NCBI GenBank assembly: GCA_022453515.1
Contig: JAJNNY010000015.1
Location: 186,001-250,000, forward strand
Origin: Astrocystis sublimbata
Lineage: Eukaryota > Ascomycota > Sordariomycetes > Xylariales > Xylariaceae
Length of the DNA: 64,000 nt
Reading direction: 5' to 3'
A program made the position numbers and the translations under genes. This document shows, piece after piece, positions 1 to 9,114 of this stretch (position 1 is its first letter; every line of letters begins with the position of its first letter). The notes beneath the pieces were generated by a model, which worked only from the letters and a program-made list of their open reading frames with translations, did not search any database and had not been told where the DNA came from.

Positions 1-326
1 AAGAAGGATTCGTTGCTCAGGGCGCGCAAAGCGAGGGGCATGCGGTACTTCGTTCCGTACCCGGTCTTTATTATAAGGCCGACTTCGTTGTCGAGATCGA
101 CGGGGTAGTGTTGTCTCCTGTACAGCCAGCCATCGCTGGGTCGTTGGCTCTGGTAATAGTCGGTGACGACGCTGTGCTGGAATCGGAAGAAGGCGCGCAA
201 GCTGCCGTCATACGCAGAGGTTATGTAGATGACGTAGAAGGATATGAAGAGGCCCAGGGCGAGCTTCTGCCAGCGCGACAGGCGTGCGCTGAGGGAGCGA
301 AGCTCGTGGCGCCCGATCAACCCCAT
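1..326 (-). CDS. Probable family 31 glycosyltransferase, N-terminal part (runs off the window)
   Basis: The reverse strand is open from an ATG at 326 down to base 1, about 108 residues. The start reads MGLIGRHELRSLSARLSR, followed by one hydrophobic segment of about 16 residues (around residues 22-37) with basic residues before it. This is the layout of a type II Golgi or ER membrane protein. The luminal part contains the stretch VGLIIKTGYGTKYRMPL, which resembles the start of the catalytic region of fungal GT31-annotated proteins; that match is from memory. The frame stays open upstream of 326, so an earlier start cannot be excluded. The catalytic DxD motif would lie outside the window, so the enzyme class is an inference. 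Confidence 0.55.
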   Translation of the reverse strand, partial: MGLIGRHELRSLSARLSRWQKLALGLFISFYVIYITSAYDGSLRAFFRFQHSVVTDYYQSQRPSDGWLYRRQHYPVDLDNEVGLIIKTGYGTKYRMPLALRALSNESF

Positions 327-429
327 CGTCGGCACCGACACCTGTATCTGTGTAGGACCAGGGCGGGATGGCAGTCGGCGGCGGCGTCCTACAGAGACGG
401 CGGGCTTCGGCAGGGTAGATGCGGTCCCT

Positions 430-2270
430 GATGCGGTCACAAGTACGAGCTGAGTCGGCGGATGTGTGCGGCGCGGCGTAAACGAGAGTGGGCGGCGTGC
501 GCTGGGAACCGGTACTACGAAGCGGTACCCCGGGAGGATGTAGGACGTAGGACGTAAGGATCGTCGGTCAGCCACGAGAGGATCTTGTACAGTAGTGAAA
601 CTAGACACAACAACGATAACAACAAACAGACCGCTCACACTCTAAGAAAGAGATGGACTTGAACGACAGTTGGAGCGAAGGACAGGCGGTGTGTTAGCGT
701 CCGGATGACTTCACTTGATGCCGCGGAATATCAGCATTGCTCCGGAGCGGGATGATGGCCAAAGGAAAAGACTGGGCTGTCGCAGTGCAGTGCGGTTGGA
801 AAAGGAGAAGAACATGAGTGAGTGTGCGTGTGCCTGGTGCTGAGTGTACTGAGTGTCTCCAGCCAGCCTGTGCCTGGTTGAGCCTGGTTGAGCGTGGTGG
901 CTGCAAGTCTCTGGGAAGGACGTTACGCAATCCCCGTCGAAAAGGAGATGCAGAAGCGTCGACTGAAAATGGATCGAGCAAGGATCGGACCAGGATAGGG
1001 CAGGGATACGGGCATGTTTCTGCGCGCAGAGACGTAGAAGGAGGGCCATTACCGCCCAATCGACGGCCGCATATCGATTCTAGACCGAACGAGTCGGCAC
1101 CATCCAAGAACTGTGGCTTGGCTTGGTCTCTGTCTTACGGCAGCGAGGTACCTTGGCGGGACTGACATGGCAGCCGCTTCTGGCGCGGGCTGCGGGTAGA
1201 TAGTAGGTATCTGGATAGTGCCGGGGTGGATACGGGCACGCTGCGGCACGCAACGGCACGGCTTAGTAGCACTGTACTGCCGGACACACACACCAAGCAG
1301 GCGATGCAGAACCACACCTGAGAGAATCTTGGCAGTCAGCCTCCGCCACGGTGACAGTAACATGGAAGCGACAACTCTAGCTGGATCGGGGGCCAGCTCC
1401 AGCTGACAGGGCTGGGTCGCGCGGTCTGGTCACTCGGCCGTGCAACCAGCTGCGACTGCAACACACACTTTATCTCCATGTAACCACAGATATTAATTAC
1501 CCTGCATTGAGACTTACATTGAACCTGGACACCATACCGAAATGAAAAACTTAAGATGAGACGGGCGCTCAAAAGGGATTCTTGCGTTGGGGTAGCTTCT
1601 TCCTCCCTTTGCACCCCCTTTGTCAGTATCCTTTCTTCGTTTCATCATGGATGATAAAAGCAGGCCGATAAAAGCGATAGAGCTACTCGTAAGCTCTACG
1701 TATGAGGTCAACAAGGGGAACTAACACAGCTTGCGTGTTGTCGGCCAGGTTGTCGGCGGCATCCTTAGCCTCTGCCAAGTCGCTGCGTCCGGTTACGGTT
1801 ACGCGTGCGTTTCCGATCTGGTCACGCCTGGTCACACCAGGGTACCGCATCCCTAGTCCCGTCGGACGCCCCCAGGGTTCATCGCAGGTCTTCAGCCCAG
1901 GTCACCGACATGCAGTTTTGTCCGTCCTGTTTCTGTTTTGCGCCTGTCCCGCCTGTCTCTGACCTGTCAGCCGATGTTTGCAGCGCGCCATGTTTCGAGC
2001 CAATTCTGCCAAGGGCAAGAAACAAGAGACAAGACGACACGCAGCAGACCGCTAGCAGCGTTGTCGCCGTGCCATGACCGAGTCGAGCTGCTGATTGGCG
2101 CGCCGGACCCCCATTGCCCCCCCCCCCATTTCCATTCCTGACCACACCACTTCCAGCAAGGCAGGGCCACGAAGGGGGCGCTGCGCTATTTCTGAATGCC
2201 GAGATGCGCTGCTCGCGCTGCGCTGCGCTACGAATGAGTAGTGGCCCCGACTGAGGGAGCGTGCCGTCGA
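430..2270. other. Intergenic region with no supportable gene
   Basis: About 1.8 kb with no gene I can support. Open frames here are short, overlap on both strands and have no family resemblance. It holds small local duplications (tandem GTAGGAC units near 540-560, tandem GAGCCTGGTT units near 880-895), a run of 13 C near 2117-2129 and GCGCTGC-rich sequence near 2200-2230. Part of it is presumably the promoter of the minus-strand glycosyltransferase gene. Confidence 0.5.
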
Positions 2271-2644
2271 ATCTTAAGTGCAGCGTACTTGTAAATGGGC
2301 GAGATGGGGAAGCGGACGGAAAGACGCACGGGATGGATGACTCGCGAACCGGAGCTTATGTGCCCTACTGTACTTAGATCGTGGCGTCGCTTGTGGTGGT
2401 GCGCATCTTAATCTGACTGAATCAGTCTGTAGAGGGTCTATCAATGTGATGGTCCCTGCGTTGCTTAGTGTGGGAAGAGGATAGGAAATGTAATATCGAT
2501 GTCGGAAAGATGGGAGTGTGCACAGTATCCGATGCATGAACATAGGTATGGTCGGTCGATCACTTGACACTGTGTCTTGACGTGTTGTTTCGCAAAATCT
2601 TGTTCCAATCAATGTTTCTATGCAGGTACAGCTTGATTGAAGAT

Positions 2645-3308
2645 GCAGGGTGACTTACCCTGAAATGCAGGTCGAAGTGGAGGTCAAAGTGCAGGGTAGA
2701 GTTGCTCGTTCGGCCATTCATTGGTGGAGAGATGCATTTTGCGTCGATTGCCGCGCTGGCGCTTACAGAGACGGAGGCCGAGGGAGGCCTGGTGCGACAT
2801 GAGTTAGCGTGTGCTACCTAGGTAGTGGCCGGTCATAGTGGGCTGGTGGCTTGCTAGGGCATCGTAGCCGCTGTGCGTAGGCCCTGTGCTCGTTATTCTG
2901 GACTGCACTGGACACCTCTTGGAAAGTTTGAGAGAACTTGCCCTGAAGTGCAGGGTAGGTTTGCTCCAAGTTGTAGTGATGCAGCTATTTAGAAGCCGGG
3001 CATTGGAGTGGTAGCTGTATCGCATCAATAATGGCGGCGACGGGTGGTGCGACATAGGGCCAGCGCTGTTAGTGGATTGGTTCCAGTGGAGTTAGTGGAT
3101 CGATGTGGCGCTGTAAACGCTGTGCATAAGCGCGGCACTCACTGAAGCTCTCTCGAGAATTTGAGAGGACTTACCCTGCACGCCAGGGTAGGCTTTCTCC
3201 AGCCTCAGAGCTGCTTCAATATGAGGAGCAGACCTACCCTGATATCCCAGGTAGTGCTGCTCGAAGGCGCAGAGCAGGCTTACCCGGAAGTGCAGGGTAG
3301 GATTGCTG
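2645..3308. repeat. Dispersed hairpin repeat family, five copies
   Basis: Five copies of an imperfect palindrome with the core ACCCTG-loop-CAGGGT occur here. Core arms are at 2657-2662/2692-2697, 2941-2945/2951-2955, 3173-3178/3184-3189, 3234-3238/3250-3254 and 3281-3285/3295-3299. Several have outer arms as well, such as GAGCAG at 3226-3231 with CTGCTC at 3257-3262, and CTTGGA at 2918-2923 with TCCAAG at 2965-2970. The 3' flank is usually TAGGNTTGCTC. No open frame explains the pattern. A miniature inverted-repeat element is the simplest reading. Confidence 0.7.
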
Positions 3309-3309
3309 T

Positions 3310-4185
3310 AAGATGTAGTTCAAAATGTGGGTCGAAACGGTCTTGGCAGCTGCAAAATGATTGGGCAGCGGCTACGAAAGGTCGCCACGGGCTGCCAAGA
3401 TGGTCTGTGCGCATGGGCAATTGGCATATTGCCATATCAACACCATGATACCATTCACCTCGAAATCTATTCACTGACCTCCATTAAACCAGCGACTTAA
3501 TTCCTACCATAGGTAATTTCGCACTCAAATGATTTATCGGAAGGGGCTTAGGCCAACGCAAAACCTCCACGCCGTGCTCCGGGGCCAACTGGGGTCGGTG
3601 GGTATATGAAAAGGAAGAGTTCGCGAGGACTCAACCCGATCATGAGGGCTGCACACAATTGAGAGCAAATAATACCTACCCGGTAGTAAATTCAGTGCAC
3701 ACAACCACTACAAGAGCTGGTATATAGTGGGCAGAGGCATATTACAGTGGGATTACCACCCACTATCTGATGAGCTCGCATCGCTGGGAATAATTAAATA
3801 GTGGATTGGCTTCCTGTATTAGAGGGTCTGCGAGGCAATTCAAATGCATCTACAGTGGAATCTTAGGTATCATAGTGGGTAGTGAAAGAAGCTGCAGTGG
3901 GTTACCTGTTAGCTGTTCTAGTTGGCATACTGACCTATGTTTTATCCAAGACAAAGCTATTCGTGCCTGGGTATAAGTCGCCGCTGTGGGATAATATACA
4001 ATATCGTGGGTTGTGTAATATCATGCCACAATCATTAAAGTTCACCAGCACCGCTGTATTGAGGCATCGATCAAATGAGTTCTTCATTTGTTCCTAGATT
4101 GAGGTCATTATCATGGACACTATCGGCATGCACCTGGTTAGTTGATAATAAACATCGTCTCTGGCGCAAGACGTTAAATGGCCCC
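3310..4185. other. Gene-free, degenerate repeat-like sequence
   Basis: No gene is supportable. Between 3720 and 3900 the pentamer AGTGG (in contexts such as TATAGTGG and TACAGTGG) recurs about eight times, with CCACCCACTAT at about 3757-3767 as a reverse copy. This suggests a decayed transposon or a degenerate tandem array. I found no transposase. Confidence 0.35.
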
Positions 4186-4412
4186 CCTCAATAATCATGA
4201 GGTAGATTGCTCTCGAAGTACGAGCATAACTACTCCCCTCAAGGGTATACGAGGTAAACTGGTACTCCTTCCAATCTGACTGAAGTAAAACGGGCTCCTC
4301 CCGAGCAGGAGGTTAAACTGCTCTGGTTAATGGTCGCGCAACCATGATAAAAACGATACCCAGGTGAGTAACCTGGTAAAAGGCTCCCTCCTAGGCAAGA
4401 GGTAAAACTGCC
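4186..4412. repeat. Tight array of eight mini-hairpins with differing stems
   Basis: Eight small hairpins follow one another within about 220 bases. Arms are CCTCA 4186-4190/TGAGG 4198-4202; CTCG 4212-4215/CGAG 4221-4224; CCTC 4237-4240/GAGG 4251-4254; CTTC 4268-4271/GAAG 4282-4285; CCTCC 4297-4301/GGAGG 4308-4312; TGGT 4331-4334/ACCA 4341-4344; CCAGG 4360-4364/CCTGG 4372-4376; CCTC 4387-4390/GAGG 4399-4402. Most are separated by a linker close to TAAAACTGCTC. The arm sequences differ between units while pairing is kept, so structure rather than primary sequence appears conserved. Function unknown. Confidence 0.7.
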
Positions 4413-4645
4413 AAGAGCGGGCGGCGGCTGTGATACGGATCGGCATGGAATAATAAGGGGGGCATTGCAGCCGCCTCCGTTTCCCACTCGGACCTACGGC
4501 GGATTCGGCATCCCATGCAGCCCGGCTTTGTGCTGCGTTCGACGTGGGAAGACAACGGCGGAATTGACGGATCAACATCGACGCGGGACACCGGACGACC
4601 TTACGACGGAATCGGCTTTGCAAGACCCCCAATGCAGGCAACAGC

Positions 4646-4745
4646 GACTACAACTACGATTACGATCACGTTTACGATTACGTTTGCGATTGCGTGTACG
4701 ATTACGTTTACGATTCCGTGTACGATTACGTTTACGATAACGGCA
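4646..4745. repeat. ACGATTACGTTT minisatellite
   Basis: About 100 bases of tandem 6/12-mers of the type ACGATT-ACGTTT, with variants such as GCGATT and ACGATTCCGTGT. Several frames stay open across it on both strands and would encode repetitive dipeptides, but none has a credible gene structure. I read it as a simple-sequence array. Confidence 0.85.
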
Positions 4746-4816
4746 ACGACAATAATGGCCAACGGCCATGGAGGAAAATAATATTTCCAATAATAGGTTC
4801 GAAAGGTATCAAAAAC

Positions 4817-6096
4817 TGGAGGGGGGAACTTCGAGAGTCCTCGGGCGTGTGGCGGGCCTCCAACACTTTGTATAATCACTTGATTCAAGTATCTAACTTT
4901 TGGTAAATAGTTGACGAGAGAGAGGGGACTGGGGGAGCGGGATCTGAGGGATGCGGGAACTGAGGGTGTGGGAACAGGGGCACAATGACTGACATAACAG
5001 AGCACGGGAGGGTGGAGGGCAATAATCACGCGTAGACGATACTAACTCGTCGAAAAGCTGTGGGCATCGAGGGATCAATGCAACAACGCGATGGCCGACC
5101 CATGAAACAGCTGGGGCATTTGAGGCAACGGCCGGAGGTGGTGGACTAGAGCCCAGCGTCGACCTTAGGTCGTTCGAAAGGAGGGGGGGACTTCGTGAGC
5201 CTCTGGGTGTGTGGTGGGCCTCCTATCCTAGGAAAAAAGAAGAAGAGAAAGAGCGGAAAAATGAGAAAAAAAAACAGCGAGAAAAATGGCGAGGAAAAAA
5301 AGAGAAAAATGGCGAGGAAAAAAAGAGAACAAAAGCAAAGAGAAAAAAGAAAAAAAGAAAAAAAGGAAAAAAGGAAAATAGGAAAAAAGGAAAAAGGATC
5401 GAGGTATTAGAGAGGGAAGGTGGGAACAGCAGAAAAAGGAGGATGGGTAGCTAGCTAAACTGGAGGGAGGAGATATGCGTATCTCCGGGTGGTGGCGGGC
5501 CTCCAATCCTGAAAAATGAAAAAGAAAAGAAAGAAATAAATAAAAGAGAAAAACACAAGAAGAAGAAGAACAATAACAGAAAAGCGAGAAAATGGCCAGA
5601 AAAAAAACAAAAGCAAAGAAAAAGGAAAAAAGGAAGAAAAAGAAAGAAAGAAAGAACGCCAGAAAATCAAAAACCAAAAGTATCAGAGAGGGAAGATAGA
5701 AACAGCAGAAAGAGAAGGATAGGGGATAGCTAACTAAACTGGAGGGAGGAGATATACGTGTCTCCGGGTGGTGGCGGGCCTCCAGTTCCTGTACGCGTAG
5801 CTAGCTAGTCGTAACTAAACTGGAGGGAGGAGATTCGACGAGTCTCCGGGTGGTGGCGGGCCTCCAACTCTTGTACGCGTAGCTGGCTAAGTGGGTGGAA
5901 CTGGTGCACGGGGATGAGGGCGACGATGAAATGAGGGAGAACAGGGGGATAATGACCAATAACGAGCATTGGAGGGACAATATAGAGTAGTGGTGGATGG
6001 ATGTCCCTGGTAAAGGGCCGCGGTGTAAATGCTAACTTGAATAGCTTCATTGGAGGGGGGAACTTCGTGAGTCCTCGGGTCAGTGGCGGGCCTCCA
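4817..6096 (+). repeat. Six copies of a 45-nt structured GGAGG...CCTCC element
   Basis: Copies lie at 4817-4862, 5179-5224, 5461-5505, 5740-5784, 5821-5866 and 6051-6096, all in the same orientation. Each opens with TGGAGG (AGGAGG in the second), contains a small internal hairpin, continues with a conserved stretch close to CGGGTGGTGGCGGG, and closes with CCTCCA (CCTCCT in the second). The outer arms pair. The inner hairpin differs between copies but still pairs: GGAGATA/TATCTCC in the third, GGA-A-CTT/GAG-TCC in the first and sixth, GG-A-CTT/GAG-CC in the second. Copies three to five are preceded by TAACTAAAC or GCTAAAC, and copies four and five are followed by TGTACGCGTAGCT, so the last part is quasi-tandem. 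Not matched to a ribozyme class I know. Confidence 0.8.
5229..5670. repeat. Purine-rich (A/G) low-complexity tracts
   Basis: Two stretches, about 5229-5405 and 5510-5670, are almost entirely A and G on the plus strand, built from GAAAAA, AAGAAG and AAAGG words. They flank the third copy of the 45-nt element. Long frames across them on either strand are compositional artefacts (Lys/Glu/Arg-rich or Phe/Leu/Ser-rich). Confidence 0.8.
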
Positions 6097-6099
6097 TCA

Positions 6100-6879
6100 A
6101 GACAACTCTTTTTTGTTGCAACAAGCTAAGAAGGTAAGTTTCCCAGGAACCCAAGCGTTTATGAAGCAGTTTTCACTAACAATTTTATATGCAGCATCGA
6201 GTAAAACCAAGTGGCGAGCTTTATGCACGCGTAGACAGGGAGATGAGAGATAAGGGGAGTAACGAGGGGGAGAAAGTACGTGGTAGTTTGGGGGAGTATT
6301 AAAAGATGACGAGATAATCAAAGGAGCAAAGAGAAGAGGCGGTAAGAGGTGTCTCCAAGATGTCTCGAATGTATGTTAGGCTTCTCAGTTAGTTACTTCA
6401 ATACAAGTCGTCTTGTTTTTTCAGGTAATAGAACAATAACACTTAACGATAATGTGTCTTTCCTACTTTCGATAAAATTATATGATCTTAAATAAAGCTG
6501 CTAATGATTTATTAAATGATTATAAGTAACCTTGCCTTTCTTAATAATGCTTATCGTATTAACCATATATGTAAGTCCCTTAATTTTTTCTTTATTTATC
6601 ACTAATTCGAATTACAGGGTAGGAGAAGCCAGACTTGGAATGGGAAGCATGATGCTATCATGATGTTGTTGCCATTTCCCAATAACCTTGTCAATTAATT
6701 ACAACTGTTATAGCGTAGCTTCTCCCTCGTGGCCATTAATCCATATGCTCAATCGTGAAGTATCCAAAAAATTACATTAATACATTAGAAGAAACCTGAA
6801 AGATAGAAAACTGAACTCATGATGTTCCCCTAATTTTGTCATTTTTAACTAACCACCATCCCCGAACAAACGTACGATC
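6100..6879. other. AT-rich gene-free segment
   Basis: This segment downstream of the GMC oxidoreductase gene is clearly AT-rich, especially 6400-6600, and has no frame of interest. It may be a decayed repeat or the 3' flank of the minus-strand gene. I see no transposase or terminal repeats. Confidence 0.5.
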
Positions 6880-9114
6880 CTAGGACGTGGCTGCCTTTGC
6901 ATCGGCGATGATAATCTCACTCGCCTTCTGGCTCATAGTGTATATCGCCGCAGCGATGAAAAAGCCAGGGATCCTGGGGAAGACCGAAGCATCAACAACA
7001 CGTAAGCCATCGACGCCCCGAACCTTCAAGTTAGAGTCGAGCACGGCCATATCGTCGTCATCGGCACCCATGGGGCAGGTGCACGAGGCATGATGACCCC
7101 ACGCTTCGTCGCGCAGCCACTGCTTAATCTCAGCCTCACCCGAGTAGTTTTTGCCAGGCCAGCTCTCCTCGAACTTGCCAGCAGTAGGGACATAGAAGTC
7201 CATCGCTCTACGAGCCCATTGGAACCCTTCATACGAAGCCTGCACATCATCATCGCCTCCTTGCCCGTAGTTGTTGAAAGTAATATTCGGCATGTCACGA
7301 GGGTCCGAAGACACCAGCTTCACTGTGCCGGCGCGGTTGCGGGTGTGTGCTTTGAGCATGATCCACGACCAGTGTTTCTTGTCGCTGAGCGTGTAGACAG
7401 AGTACCCGGGGAAGTAGCCGGGAAAAGCGCCCGGGGCGCCGAGGATAATGACGTCTGCGTCCTTGTCGGCGACGGAGGACTTGAGCACGTAGGCCACGGC
7501 GCCTCCGTTTGTTGCGTACACGCCTTTCGAGATCTGGGTCTTGCCCGATTGCCACTTCTTGAGGCAAGGGTCGGGACCGTCGGTCAAGCCGAAGGTGCAG
7601 TCTCCTGTCAGCTTGAAGTCTTTGGCCGCTGCGGATATCACGGAGTTTTCGTATCTGTCTTGCATGTTGCTGCCCTGTTATGTTAGTTAGTATGATGCGA
7701 TATTGATGAAGAGGGAAGTTGAAGCGGCAAACATACAACGCCTGGGAGATCTAGGACTACAGGGATGTCGAACGATTTCAGTTCGGCGGCAGGTCCAATA
7801 CCGCTCAGTTTGAGAAGCTGTGGTGTGTTGTATGCGCCACCGGAAATGATGACTTCACGCGAGGCCTGGACGGATCCCGTGCCGGCGACACTGGCCTTGG
7901 AGGAGCGTGCATCGGCGCGGTATAGACTCTTCCCTTCCATGTACTCGACACCAACTGCCCGTGGGGTAGGTTCGGATTCATCGAAGTTGACCTTGGTCAC
8001 CTAAAATCATTATAAGTATCATGAAGGGGTAGTGTTGCGGAAGAGATCTGGATATACCAAGGTATCAAGCTTGATATCTAGATGATATTTGCGAGTTCCA
8101 TCATCGTTGACGGCGTTGGCCACATCGAGGATGCGCTCCCTTGTGGAGGCTCGAACGCCATCTTTCATAGACACTGGAACCTGGTACAATCCGGGCTTGC
8201 CTAGTTGGCCTGGGGCGTTGATGTCGAGAAGGAGGACATGAGCCAAACCAGTTACAGTGTTGATGAGACCTGTAAGGAGGCCCTTTCCAGCTGCTGCAGC
8301 CCCTGAAAGCACCAGATTCAGAAACTTGAAATCTTCGAGAACAAGGCCAAGGTATGTGACCGAGGTTGTAAGCCAGCCATCGTAGCCATGACCGACTATG
8401 CTAGATGGAAGGTACTTGTTGTTCTCTACCTTCTGCCAGTACTGCCGCATGTTCTTAGCTGCCCATGAGTCATCGCCGGTCAAGGTGGCAATGGTGTCCC
8501 AGTCTTGGTCGAACGGGTACATGGTGATCATGGCATTGTGCCTCGAGCAACCACCGAGCGTGCCGGTGCGTGGGTAAAGGATTCCAAGCGGTTCCGCATC
8601 TGACGGTGGGTAGAGTCCCTTGTACTGGGTGCCGTCAGGCAGCTTGTAGATCATCTTCGAATCCTTCCTCTGTTGACCGATGTCGTCGTAGTGATTGACG
8701 TAGAAGCTCCATGAGATGTCCTCGGCCTCGGTGGCTAGGAAGTGTAAAGCGGGAACAACTTCCTCCGTTGCTGATCACCGCTTGTTAACACGCGTACCAA
8801 TGATTGCATGTGAGCTTGTTTGTTACCATTTCCGGAGTCACCGCCGGCATCGATCAGTAGGACCTTGTAGCCAGCTTCGGCAAGGTTGGCAGCAACCGGA
8901 CCGCCACCTGGCCCCGAACCCACAACAACATAGTCATATTCTGGGTTATCACTGCTGGCACGATTCACAGTCTGAATAAACGGACTGTGCCTTAGCTCGA
9001 GACCGGAACTAGGTAGAGATTAGAGGCAGTTCGACTAAACTTTCAGGGGTCAGCCTACATTGACACCGCCGCTTCCGCCCATACGAGCAACCAGATGAAG
9101 CCGAAGAATCTCAT
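6880..9114 (-). CDS. Secreted GMC (glucose-methanol-choline) oxidoreductase
   Basis: Five exons on the minus strand: 9114-9067, 8971-8827, 8770-8058, 8000-7737 and 7674-6880, giving 654 residues. Exon 1 is a 16-residue hydrophobic signal peptide ([16 protein letters not shown]). The FAD-binding P-loop GSGPGGGP lies at residues 34-41, followed by [11 protein letters not shown]. Other family landmarks are [11 protein letters not shown], the second signature [18 protein letters not shown] and a C-terminal domain with [12 protein letters not shown] (His584/His585) and [14 protein letters not shown]. The usual second catalytic His/Asn near the C-terminus is not in its standard context, as in other fungal GMC proteins with an IPGFFI-type ending. 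Substrate (alcohol, sugar or choline-like) cannot be told. The first intron needs the donor GTGTCA; the alternative GTAGGC donor four bases from it gives a stop. Confidence 0.9.

Noticed and set aside
694..1107. 137-codon minus-strand frame with Arg/Pro/Ser-rich sequence
   Set aside because: Overlapping long frames on both strands, no domain, no splice partners; a compositional artefact of GC-rich intergenic DNA.
4186..4412. CRISPR array reading of the mini-hairpin cluster
   Set aside because: Repeats are the short variable-stem hairpins themselves, there are no constant repeats with unique 30-nt spacers, and the genome is eukaryotic.
4601..5029. 142-codon minus-strand frame over the minisatellite
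   Set aside because: Its C-terminal half is only the translated ACGATT repeat (Val/Ile/Asn runs) and its N-terminal half lacks any family resemblance.
5228..5677. 149-codon Phe/Leu-rich minus-strand frame resembling membrane segments
   Set aside because: It is the complement of a purine tract; hydrophobicity comes from TTT/CTT codons, not from a protein.
4817..6096. Hammerhead, twister or HDV-like ribozyme reading of the 45-nt element
   Set aside because: No hammerhead CTGATGA/GAAA core and no arrangement of conserved residues I can match to the other classes.
7090..7686. 198-codon plus-strand frame
   Set aside because: Antisense shadow of the last exon of the GMC oxidoreductase, which has clear FAD-family motifs.
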